DNA of 64,000 bases from Panopea generosa (lineage: Eukaryota; Mollusca; Bivalvia; Adapedonta; Hiatellidae), in contig CM055905.1 of assembly GCA_029582155.1 (NCBI GenBank), positions 8,770,995-8,834,994 on the forward strand, given 5' to 3'. The position numbers were made by a program, and so were the translations under genes. The notes beneath the pieces were generated by a model. That model did no database searches. It was not told the DNA's origin and saw only the letters and a list, made by a program, of their open reading frames with translations. This document shows, in pieces, positions 44,781-54,540 of the stretch; position 1 is the first letter of the stretch, and each line of letters starts with the position of its first letter.

Positions 44781-46700
44781 AGTGGCTCAGTGTGTTTAAG
44801 GCTGGTTAAATGTATTTAGAGCTCAGAATGTGTAGGTGTCATTATGTTTAGAGCTCAGTTTGTTTAGGAATCAGTGTATTAAGAGCTCAATTTGTTGATG
44901 TCTCATTGTGTTAGAGCTCAGAGTGTTTAGGTGTCATTGTTTTTTAGGGATCAAAGTGTTATGGTCTCAGTTTGGTTAGAGCTCAGAGTGTTTAGGTATC
45001 ATTGTGTTTAGAGGTAAGACTGTTTAGGTCTCATTATGTTTAGAGCTCATAGTGTTTAGGTCTCAGTCTTTTCATGTCTTAGTGTGTTTAGGGGATCAGT
45101 GTGTTTAGGCCCCACTGTGTTAAGGTCTCAGTGTGTTTAGGCCCCTGTGGGTTTTGACCCCAGTGTGTTTAGGTCTCAGTGTGTTAAGGGCTCAGAGTGT
45201 TTTGGTCTCAGTGTGTTTAGGCCCCAGTATGTTTAGGTCTCAGTGCGTTTAGATCCCAGTGTGTTTAGGGCAGATTGTACTTAGGGGGTCAGTGTGTTTA
45301 GGTTTCAGCCTGGTTTTATGGGCTCAGAGTCTTCTGGTCAAAGTGTGTTTAGGGGGTCAGTGTATTTAGGGCCAAGTGTGTTTACGGGGTCAGTGTATTT
45401 AGGGCCAAGTGTGTTTAGGGGGTAGGTGTGTTTAGGTCTTAGTCTGTGTTTATGGGCTCAGAGTGTTTAGATCTCTGTGTGTTTAGGGCCAAGTGTGTTT
45501 AGGGGGTCAGTGTATTTAGGGGGTCAGTGTGTTTAGGGCCAAGTTTGTTTAGGTCTCAGTGTTTTAGGGCACAGTGTGTTTAGGGCTCAGTTTGTTTAGG
45601 GGGTCAGTGTGTTTAGGGGGTCAGTGTGTTAAGGGCTCATGTTAAGAGCATATGTGTGTGATTCAACGTATTTAAAGCTCATATGTATGGGCCTATGTGT
45701 TCCACAAATATGCTCAATATGTTACGGGCTCAGTGAAGTAAGGGCTCAGTTTGTTTAGGGGGTAAGTGTGTTTAGGGCTCAGTTTGTTTAGGGGGTCAGT
45801 GTGTTTAGGGCTCATGTTAAGAGCATATGTGTGTGATTCAACGTATTTAAAGCTCATGTGTATGGGCCTATGTGTTCCACAAATATGCTCAATATGTTAC
45901 GGCCTCAGTGTTGTAAGGGCTCAGTGTTTTTGGGGATCAGTTTGTTTAGGGCTCAGTTTGTTTAAGGAGTCAGTGTGTTTAGGGCTCATGTTAAGAGCAC
46001 ATGTGTGTGATTTAACGTATTTAAAGCTCATGTGTATGGGCCTACGTGTTCCACAAATATGCTCAATATGTTACGGGCTCAGTGTAGTAAGGGCTCAGTG
46101 TTTTTAGGGATCAGTGTGTTTAGGGCTCAGTTTGTTTAGGGGGTCAGTGTGTTTAGGGGGTCAGTGTGTTTAGGTCTTAGTCTGTGTTTATGGGCTCAGA
46201 GTGTTTATATCTCTGTGTGTTTAGGGCCAAGTGTGTTTAGGGGGTCAGTGTGTTTAGGGCCAAGTGTGTTTAGGTCTCTGTGTGTTTAGGGCACAGTGTG
46301 TTTAGGTCTTAGTCTGTGTTTATGGGCTCAGAGTGTTTAGATCTCTGTGTGTTTAGGGCCAAGTGTGTTTAGGGGGTCAGTGTTTTTAGGGCCAAGTGTG
46401 TTTAGGTCTCAGTGTGTTTAGGGATCAGTGTGTTTAGGTCTCAGTGTGTTTAGGGGGTCAGTGTGTTTAGGTCTCAGTGTGTTTAGGGCTAAGTGTGTTT
46501 AGGTCTCAGTGTGTTTAGGGGGTCAGTGTGTTTAGGGGGTCAGTGTGTTTATGGCTCATGTTAAGAGCACATGTGTGTGATTCAACGTATTTAAAGCTCA
46601 TGTGTAAGGGCCAATGTGTTCCACAAATATGCTCAATATGTTACGGGCTCAGTGTAGTAAGGGCTCAGTGTTTTTAGGGATCGGTGTGTTTAGGGCTCAG
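44781..46700. repeat. 16-20-bp degenerate tandem array (CAGTGTGTTTAGG type)
   Basis: The core TCAGTGTGTTTAGGG is followed by GGTCAGT, CTCAGT or CCAAGT. A longer embedded segment (TTAAGAGCATATGTGTGTGA through ACGGGCTCAGTG, about 120 bp) recurs at about 45632, 45807, 45988 and 46560, giving a higher-order unit of roughly 175-180 bp for the first three. Open frames such as 45766-46107 come from this periodicity. Confidence 0.93.
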
Positions 46701-47107
46701 TTCATTAGGTCTACGTGTGAAATATTTCATCGGAACCCCAATTCTAAAAATAGATATCAGGCACACACTGTCTGACGACGTTCACCTCGTCATTCGGGTT
46801 TTTGTTTTTGCAAGATGAACAAAATGCAACAATGTTTGGCATAGTGCAGATCAAATACGTCTCAAAATAAATTGCAATTTTAAGCCGGAATATCATTTTC
46901 CTATCACCAGGACGCAAAGGTTAAGTTATCCTTTTCCCATAAACTAATTTGGCCTGATTTAACTGACATAAATGCCCAGTGAGTATAACTAATTATAGCG
47001 TACATGAAAATATACATTTCAAGTTTATTTCATACTACTTTTAATCGTATATAACAAAGTACTCTTCACAGGAATGTAGTGCTTCGTGTACTTTAACTGT
47101 CAATAGG
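46701..47107. other. Sequence without a recognised feature
   Basis: Unique AT-rich spacer between the array block and the SINE pair. Confidence 0.4.
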
Positions 47108-47545
47108 GTCCTCCGTGGCCGAGTGGTCTAAGGCGCCGTCTCAAGATCACTTATATCTCACCGCTAAGGTCGTAGGTTCGAGTCCCGCTCGCTCCAAAAC
47201 TTTATGTGAGAAAGTTTCCAGTTACTTGCGGATACTTAGTCTGATTCAGTCTGAGGTCTTCATCCACCAGTTAAACTGGATATGTACCTTAGAAAACACC
47301 ATTCATAAACAATTTAACTGTCATTATACTAAGCCGTCTAAAGATCACTTACTTCTAATCGCTGACGTCGTAGGTTCGAGTCCCGCCCGCTGCAAATATT
47401 TAAGAAACCTGTAAGACAGTGTGCCAGTTACTTGCGGAAGGACAGTGGTTTTAAACATTCGGAGGTCTTCCCCCTCCAATAAAACTATATATACCATATA
47501 CATGTATAACATTGAATGTGTTCAAAATAGCTTACAATGCTTAAT
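47108..47545 (+). repeat. Two head-to-tail tRNA-Leu-derived SINEs, family C
   Basis: The first copy has an excellent tRNA-Leu-like head: GTCCTCCGTGGCCGAGTGGT, CTAAGGCGCCGTCTCAAGAT (CAA at the anticodon position) and the B box GGTTCGAGTCC. Its body ends near 47315. A second copy begins at about 47325 (AAGCCGTCTAAAGATCACTT, B box GGTTCGAGTCC) and ends near 47545. The frame 47115-47414 (MAEWSKAPS..., VVGSSPARS twice) is a translation of the tRNA-like heads. Confidence 0.92.
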
Positions 47546-48054
47546 AATTGTAAAAATTTATTCTTTAAACAACATTTATAAAATACGAAATATGTAACCA
47601 TTCAAATGTTTGGCTGGGTTTCAAAAGAACGTTTTATATTTAGAATAAAACATACATCCAGACCAACGGATTTTATTGCCGGATAGTAAAAACATAAAAT
47701 GTTAAATTTTTGCAAAATAATGCGTTAAAAGTGCACATGCAGTCTTTAACCAAGCCATTCAATGTTTGTAGACACGTCAACACCCTTTGTTCAGTGACTG
47801 CTAAAGTGTTATTTTCAAGGACTATTAAAGTGTAGTTTGAAGTGCAGTTTGAAAAGTAGATTAAATTGCAGATTACTGTAGCGACATTTAACATACCATC
47901 CGAATGTATGCTTGAATGACCGAGTTTTTAGCGTTATTGTAAAGTCAATCAGTTAACTTAAACATTGTAGCTCGTGAAATTTTACATGAAATTTGAAAAC
48001 GATTCAAGTAGATAGTTAATGTTTTATATATGAAATATATCCACACAAAACATG

Positions 48055-48320
48055 TTTTTGTTCGAATATTTAGCGTAGCTTTGATGCCATCGAGAGCTAT
48101 CAGACAATTAATTAACCTAATCACTCCTTCCTGAGATCCTGAAAGGTTTCCAAGCACTCGAAAACACACATCTTTAAAAGTAACTGATTATTTCTACTCG
48201 AATCAGTGGTGAGATACGAACGGATATTAGACGAATGTCGTTTATTTATTATTCATCACGGAGACTGCGGCCGTGCAGGGGCCCTATCAGATGCGCAATC
48301 GGCTAAAAAAACCAGGTCTT
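48055..48320 (-). repeat. tRNA-derived SINE, family B, minus orientation
   Basis: The 3' end appears first (AATATTTAGCG, CATCGAGAGCTATCAGACAA), then TCAGTGGTGAGATACGAACG and the decayed head (CGGAGACTGCGGCCGTGCAG, AGATGCGCAATCGGCT). Part of it is copied at 50248-50430 as the left end of the segmental duplication. Confidence 0.82.
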
Positions 48321-50240
48321 GCTCGGGACATCGATTAAAATGCAGATAAAATGCTTAACCTGTCATCCGAATGCAAGTTAAATATATACTTAAACCTACC
48401 ATCCCAATCTTGGTTAAATATTTACTTTAACCTACCATCCAAATCTTGGTTAAATATCTGTATGAATCTACAATCCGAATTTTAGTTGATTATCTACTTT
48501 AACATTCACAAATGCATCCGAATACAGTTTAAATATCTGCTCTCACCTACCATCCGAATGCAGGTTAAATATCTGCTCTCACCTACCATCCAATTGCAGG
48601 TTAAATATCTACTGTCACCTACAATCCGAATGCAGGTTAAATATCTACTCTCACCTACCATCCGAATGCAGGTTAAATATCTACTCTCACCTACCATCCG
48701 AATGCAGGTTAAATATCTACTCTCACCTACCATCCCAATGCAGGTTAAATATCTACCCTCGCCTACCGTCCGAATGCAGGTTAAATATCTACTCTCGCCT
48801 ACCGTCCGAATGCAGGTTAATATCTACTCTCACCTACCATCCGAATGCAGGTTAAATATTTACTCTCACGACCCGAATGCAGGTTAAATATCCACGGTCA
48901 CATATCATCCGAATGCAGGTTATATACTTTTAATTTAACACATCATCTTCATATAGGTTAGATATTTACTTTAATCTACCACCCAAATGTATGTTTAACA
49001 TTTATCTTAACGTACTATGAGAATATATGTTAAATATGTACTTTAACCTACAATTCGAATGCAGGTTTAATACTTATTTTAACCTACCATCTGAATGAAG
49101 GTTCAATATTTACTTGTACCTTCTATTTAAATGTATGTAAAATATTTACTTTTACCTACCATCCAAATGTAGGTCAAATATTTAATATAATTATATGTTG
49201 ATTTTGTATTACAAAATGGGACTTTTTTCAATACAGGATTTTGGTTTCGGCTTCCTTAAACACAAGCAAGACACACTTACTGACATCAATATTAATGAAA
49301 TTTACCATGCATTTTATGTTAAGAAGATAAGAGTGTTTAATCAAATCACCATTGAATAGAACGAGGAGAACAGGATCGCCCAAAATAAAATGTTTGAAAT
49401 ATTGTATTTATCTTAGACTGACTGACAATTAGAATTGAAAGGGCAATGGCGAATCTGCCCGACATACCCCCCCCCCCCCTCCCCCAAGATCTGAAAGGGC
49501 AATGGCGGATGTATCCAACTTATGCTCCCCCCTCCCGCATACACCACCATTCCCTAAACTGCCATATTTTATGAACATTCACTCTTTTCTTCTGAAAACA
49601 TGTATGCCTTAGTACGCCCCCCTTTAAACTGAAATCGTGGCAGGCAAGATAAGAGTGAAAACAACACTTTAATATTTTTTGGCAGTAAAAAAAAAAAGGA
49701 AGAATACAATGGAGTATTTTGTCAAAATTTCTTTAGTAATGCACTTATTTCTTGCTCCAGCTATATACATGTGATGTATTCAATGGTTAAGAAGAACCTG
49801 GCAAACAGCAAAACAATATACGCAGGTCAGGATTACAATACAATGTCAGCTGTTTTGTATAAAAAAAATATTGGTATCTTACATTAACATTTAAAAACAC
49901 GACCGCTTTACAAAAAAGCATTTGATAGTTAAAGAAATGACATTGCAACTTATTAAAAGTATTAAATATGTAGAACAAGCAGACTAATTTGTATTTAATG
50001 TTCTACTGCTGTACAGTATTTCAGATTTGGAATGTGACATGTATGTTGTCATTGAAGTATTTCGTTGATAATTCATTTCATTACAAATGAGATATTTTCT
50101 GTCATAATAAAACACAAAATCATAAATGTTAGAAATTTAACTCGTAAAGGTACTATAACAGTAACTAGTCAGTTCTGTCATTCTTTGTTTAATTTTAAGC
50201 TATAATTATCTGGATAAACTCTGGACTGATCACTAAGCAG
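48121..50240. repeat. Segmental duplication, copy 1
   Basis: From CTTCCTGAGATCCTGAAAGG (48127) to GGACTGATCACTAAGCAG (50240) the sequence is repeated in direct orientation at 50248-52464 with only scattered differences outside the minisatellite. No gene is inside; it holds part of a SINE, the 36-bp array, a C-run and AT-rich sequence. Confidence 0.96.
48380..48925. repeat. 36-bp minisatellite in duplication copy 1
   Basis: The unit is CATCCGAATGCAGGTTAAAT followed by ATCTACTCTCACCTAC. There are two units of the CTTGG subtype (AATCTTGGTTAAATATTTAC) and about twelve of the CTCTCAC subtype. Decayed units continue to about 49180. The Ser/Pro/Leu-rich frames are artefacts. Confidence 0.95.
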
Positions 50241-50247
50241 AGATCCA

Positions 50248-52464
50248 TCACTTCCTGAGATCCTGAAAGGTTTCCAAGGACTCGAAAACATACATCTTTA
50301 AAAGTAACTGATTATTTCTACTCGAATCAGTGGTGAGATACGAACGGATATTAGACGAATGTTGTTTATTCATTATTCATCACGGAGACTGCGGCCGTGC
50401 AGGAGCCCTATCAGATGCGCAAACGGCTAAAGAAACCAGGTCTTGCTCGGGACATCGATTAAAATGCAGATAAAATGCTTAACCTGTCATCCGAATGCAG
50501 GTTAAATATTTACTTTAACCTACCATCCGAATCTTGGTTAAATATTTACATTAACCTACCATCCGAATCTTGGTTAAATATTTACTTTAACCTACCATCC
50601 GAATCTTGGTTAAATATTTACATTAACCTACCATCCGAATCTTGGTTAAATATTTACATTAACCTACCATCCGAATCTTGGTTAAATATTTACTTTAACC
50701 TACCATCCGAATCTTGGTTAAATATTTACATTAACCTACCATCCGAATCTTGGTTAAATATTTACATTAACCTACCATCCGAATCTTGGTTAAATATTTA
50801 CTTTAACCTACCATCCGAATCTTGGTTAAATATTTACTTTAACCTACCATCCGAATCTTGGTTAAATATTTACATTAACCTACCATCCGAATCTTGGTTA
50901 AATATCTGTATGAATCTACAATCCGAATTTTAGTTGATTATCTACTTTAACATTGTCAAATGCATCCGAATACAGTTTAAATATCTGCTCTCACCTACCA
51001 TCCGAATGCAGGTTAAATATCTGCTCTCACCTACCATCCGAATGCAGCTCTCACCTACCATCCGAATACAGTTTAAATATCTGCTCTCACCTACCATCCG
51101 AATGCAGGTAAAATATCTGCTCTCACCTACCATCCGAATGCAGGTTAAATACTTTTAATTTAACACATCATCTACATATAAGTTAGATATTTACTTTAAT
51201 CTACCACCCAAATGTATGTTTAACATTTATCTTAACGTACTATGAGAATATATGTTAAATATGTACTTTAACCTACAATTCGAATGCAGGTTTAATACTT
51301 ATTTAACCTACCATCTGAATGAAGGTTCAATATTTACTTGTACCTTCTATTTAAATGTATGTAAAATATTTACTTTGACCTACCATCCAAATGTAGGTCA
51401 AATATTTAATATAATTATATGTTGATTTTGTATTACAAAATGGGACTTTTTTCAATACAGGAGTTTGGTTTCGGCGTCCTTAAACACAAGTAGGACAAAC
51501 TTACTGACATCAATATTAATGAAATTAACCATGCATTTTATGTTAAGAAGATAAGAGTGTTTAATCAAATCACCATTGAATAGAACGAGGAGAACAGGAT
51601 CGCCCAAAATAAAATGTTTGAAATATTGTATTTATCTTAGACTGACTGACAATTAGATTTGAAAGGGCAATGGCGAATCTGCCCGACATACCCCCCCCCC
51701 CCCCCCCCCCAAGATCTGAAAGGGCAATGGCGGATCTACCCAACTTATGCTCCCCCCTCCCGCACACACCACCATTCCCTAAACTGCCATATTTTATGAA
51801 CATTCACTCTTTTCTTCTGAAAACATGTATGCCTAAGTACGCCCCCTTTAAACTGAAATCGTGGCAGGCAAGATAAGAGTGAAAACAACACTTTAATATT
51901 TTTTGGCAGTAAAAAAAAAAAATGAAGAATAAAATGGAGTATTTTGTCAAAATTTCTTTAGTAATGCACTTATTTCTTGTTCCAGCTATAAACATGTGAT
52001 GTATTCAATGGTTAAGAAGAACCTGGCAAACAGCAAAACAATATACGCAGGTCAGGATTACAATACAATGTCAGCTGTTTTGTATAAAAAAATACTGGTA
52101 TCTTACATTAACATTTAAAAACACGACCGCTTTACAAAAAAGCATTTGATAGTTAAAGAAATGACATTGCAACTTATTAAAAGTATGAAATATGTAGAAC
52201 AAGCAGACTAATTTGTATTTAATGTTCTACTGCTGTACAGTATTTCAGATTTGGACTGTGACATGTATGTTGTCATTGAAGTCTTTCGTTGATAATTCAT
52301 TTCATTACAAATGAGATATTTTCTGTCATAATAAAACACAAAATCATAAATGTTAGAAATTTAACTCGTAAAGGTACTATAACAGTAATTAGTCAGTTTT
52401 GTCATTCTTTGTTTAATTTTAAGCTATAATTATCTGGATAAACTCTGGACTGATCACTAAGCAG
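50248..52464. repeat. Segmental duplication, copy 2
   Basis: Direct repeat of 48121-50240. It ends at GATCACTAAGCAG (52464), after which the two copies' flanks differ. It is about 100 bp longer, mostly from the minisatellite. Confidence 0.96.
50490..51155. repeat. 36-bp minisatellite in duplication copy 2
   Basis: It has eleven CTTGG-subtype units (CTACCATCCGAATCTTGGTT, AAATATTTACATTAAC) but only about five of the CTCTCAC subtype. It shares the same ATCTGTATGAATCTACAATC junction between subtypes as copy 1. The 152-codon frame at 50475-50933 exists because 36 is divisible by three. Confidence 0.95.
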
Positions 52465-52465
52465 A

Positions 52466-52909
52466 TGGAAGCCAAGACATGAAGGACAGTCCTAAACCTA
52501 TGGATTTGGTTTACCTCCATTAATTGTAATAAATGCTCAGCCGGTCCACTAGTCTGCCCAATGGACCCAGTTCTTCCGATTGTGACCGTTAAATAGAAGC
52601 ACAGTTGAGTTCGTTTACTGGTCAGTAGTTTCAGAGAAATTTGAATTACATCTTAATTAAGTAAGCGTTCAATTGCTATATGTATTGTGGGACAGACATA
52701 TAAGTCCCTGCTTTTTCCAGTGGGGGGTAATTATACCTGATTCCGGAGATAAATGTATCAGGTTCGATGCGTAGACTGACTACTGTAACACTGGGGAAGA
52801 AACAACGCCCCTTGTAAGTTAGCTTGAACAAAAGTTGGATCTTATTTTCTGTTATCGGTTTACCTCACAATCACCAGGGAAGCGAGAGTACGTAAAATCT
52901 ATTCCCGGG
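52466..52909. other. Sequence without a recognised gene
   Basis: GGACCCAGTTCTTCCGATT at about 52564 and CTGGTCAGTAGTTTCAG recur in diverged form at 54419-54485, so a dispersed repeat is likely present. Confidence 0.4.
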
Positions 52910-53240
52910 GGGTGGGGGATCCTTGCTCCCTGGATCTTTTAAAGAAATGACCATTGTTCACAAGACCCCCGAAAGTATTTGCCTAGTTCCACAAAATAAT
53001 TCCCACATTTATCTTAAATATATGCCTTTGATCTCTGGATCCCTGAAAGTAATGGTCAATGTTCCCCAGATACCTAAAATGATCGGCCATGTTCCCCCAG
53101 ATTTCCAAAACCCCTGTAAGGGCCTCATATTCATCCCAGAGATTTTTTTATGTTTACATAGAAACTTTGCCAGAGACAAGATTTCAGATCCAGCATTCGA
53201 CAAAGGTGAAGATGATGGTACAGGCGAAAGATGACACACA
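52910..53240. repeat. Dispersed repeat with CCCTGGATC/GTTCCCCCAGAT motifs
   Basis: Diverged internal copies (CTGGATCTTTTAAAGAAATG, CTGGATCCCTGAAAGTAATG, then GTTCCCCCAGATTTCC) are spaced about 60-110 bp. The reverse complement is related to 22040-22200. The open frame at 52923-53234 follows from this periodicity. Confidence 0.6.
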
Positions 53241-53694
53241 GTAACATGGTTGGAATTATGGAAATAAACAATAATTTCTTACATCATGCATTGGTATATG
53301 AATTATTGTTTATCTTTAACTTTAAAAAAAAAAGTGTTAAGCACGTGCGTAGTTACAGGTAGGCACTTCAGTACCGGGCCAGCACTTTATCCCAGATTTA
53401 ACTGAAATTCAAGTAAGTAATTAAGAATTCATCATTGGCCCTTTACATTAAAAAAATCTGAGGGAATTCACTCAGATTCCATGATAATTGCTAGGCCTGT
53501 ATTTTTAAATTTACAAACTTACGCCTCTGCTAACACGTGATTAAGTCACAACTTCATTTTGAAGTACTGATACATAACATGCCATATCATACTTATGGTT
53601 TCACCAACATTCTCAAATGAAAAGATATTAAAACATATTAAATTCAGTAAAATACTTCTTTTTATTTTTTCCTTAAGGTAACCATAATGTCTTC
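53241..53694. other. Sequence without a recognised feature
   Basis: AT-rich spacer; no frame or repeat stands out. Confidence 0.35.
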
Positions 53695-53828
53695 AGATTG
53701 ATTGATTTAATATTTAGCGTCATTTATTGCCGTCGAGGGCTAACAGACGATCAGTTAACCTTACCACTGTTTCTTGTGATCCTGAAATGTTAATCAGTAC
53801 TCTCCCACCTGTATCAGTGGTGAGAGAC
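53695..53828 (-). repeat. SINE family B, 3' portion, minus orientation
   Basis: TGATTTAATATTTAGCGTCA, GCCGTCGAGGGCTAACAGAC and GTATCAGTGGTGAGAGACGA match the family B 3' half. It is cut by the following microsatellite. Confidence 0.85.
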
Positions 53829-53830
53829 GA

Positions 53831-53915
<85 letters not shown>
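53829..53915. repeat. Compound (GAT)n(AT)n microsatellite
   Basis: About ten GAT triplets followed by about twenty-six AT units. Confidence 0.97.
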
Positions 53916-53916
<1 letters not shown>

Positions 53917-54150
53917 AGATAATTATTTGTGAATAACCAAGACATACATGTACAGACCAGACTACGGCGCGTGCGCCTAGCTACAATGCAACCCATAGAT
54001 ACAATATCAAGGTCTCTGCCAAACCATTACATTTGATGTCAACCATGACATATACTATGGAATGACATGCAACACATGCTATATAAAGGACAGATTTATA
54101 AACCCGTTGGATTATGTAGATACAGTGAATTCATATATATTTAATTTCAT

Positions 54151-54246
54151 AAAGGAAGATAATTAAATTCACAACAACAACAACGGAATTTACGATTTTC
54201 CAAGAAATCGTCAATTCCGTTGTTGTGAATTTAAATATCTCCCTTT
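54151..54246. repeat. Near-perfect inverted repeat (hairpin) with ~45-nt arms
   Basis: The left arm AAAGGAAGATAATTAAATTC, ACAACAACAACAACGGAATT pairs with the right arm ending GTTGTTGTGAATTTAAATAT, CTCCCTTT. The arms differ by a six-base CAA expansion and a few substitutions, and the loop is only about four bases. It is immediately followed by a TGCG microsatellite. It could be a MITE remnant or a cruciform-prone palindrome. Confidence 0.85.
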
Positions 54247-54257
54247 ATGTGTGTGTG

Positions 54258-54301
<44 letters not shown>

Positions 54302-54312
54302 TGTGTGTGTCG
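54247..54312. repeat. (TGCG)n/(TG)n microsatellite
   Basis: TG units flank about eleven TGCG tetranucleotides. Confidence 0.97.
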
Positions 54313-54540
54313 TATATCAATCATGACGGAGACTGTTGCCGCATAATGTCTTCTAAATCAGTATATTGAAATGTGTCGCAAAAAAACAACAGAAATTGCA
54401 CATGGACTGTAGAACGCCGGGACCCAGCTCTTCCGATTAGGTCCTTTGCCACATTAAGCACGTTGGCTGGTCAGTTGCTTCACGGTAAGTTTGAACGCCG
54501 TCACTGTTTAGAAGGAACATCCAATAGGTATGAATTGTAC
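54313..54540. other. Left flank of the 67-bp array with repeat fragments
   Basis: CGTATATCAATCATGACGGA and GACTGTTGCCGCATAATGTC resemble part of SINE family B in minus orientation. GGGACCCAGCTCTTCCGATT relates to 52564. No gene. Confidence 0.5.

Noticed and set aside
40820-46107. Cys-rich repeated proteins in the 40-bp and short-unit arrays
   Set aside because: They track the repeat units and vary freely in frame; no start context or conservation.
47115-47414. 99-codon frame with MAEWSKAP and two VVGSSPAR motifs
   Set aside because: It is a translation of two tRNA-Leu-like SINE heads (GGCCGAGTGG..., GGTTCGAGTCC); such frames are common database artefacts.
48486-50933. Repeat proteins of 75-152 codons
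   Set aside because: The 36-bp unit is divisible by three, so open frames arise automatically; both strands and duplicated copies show them.
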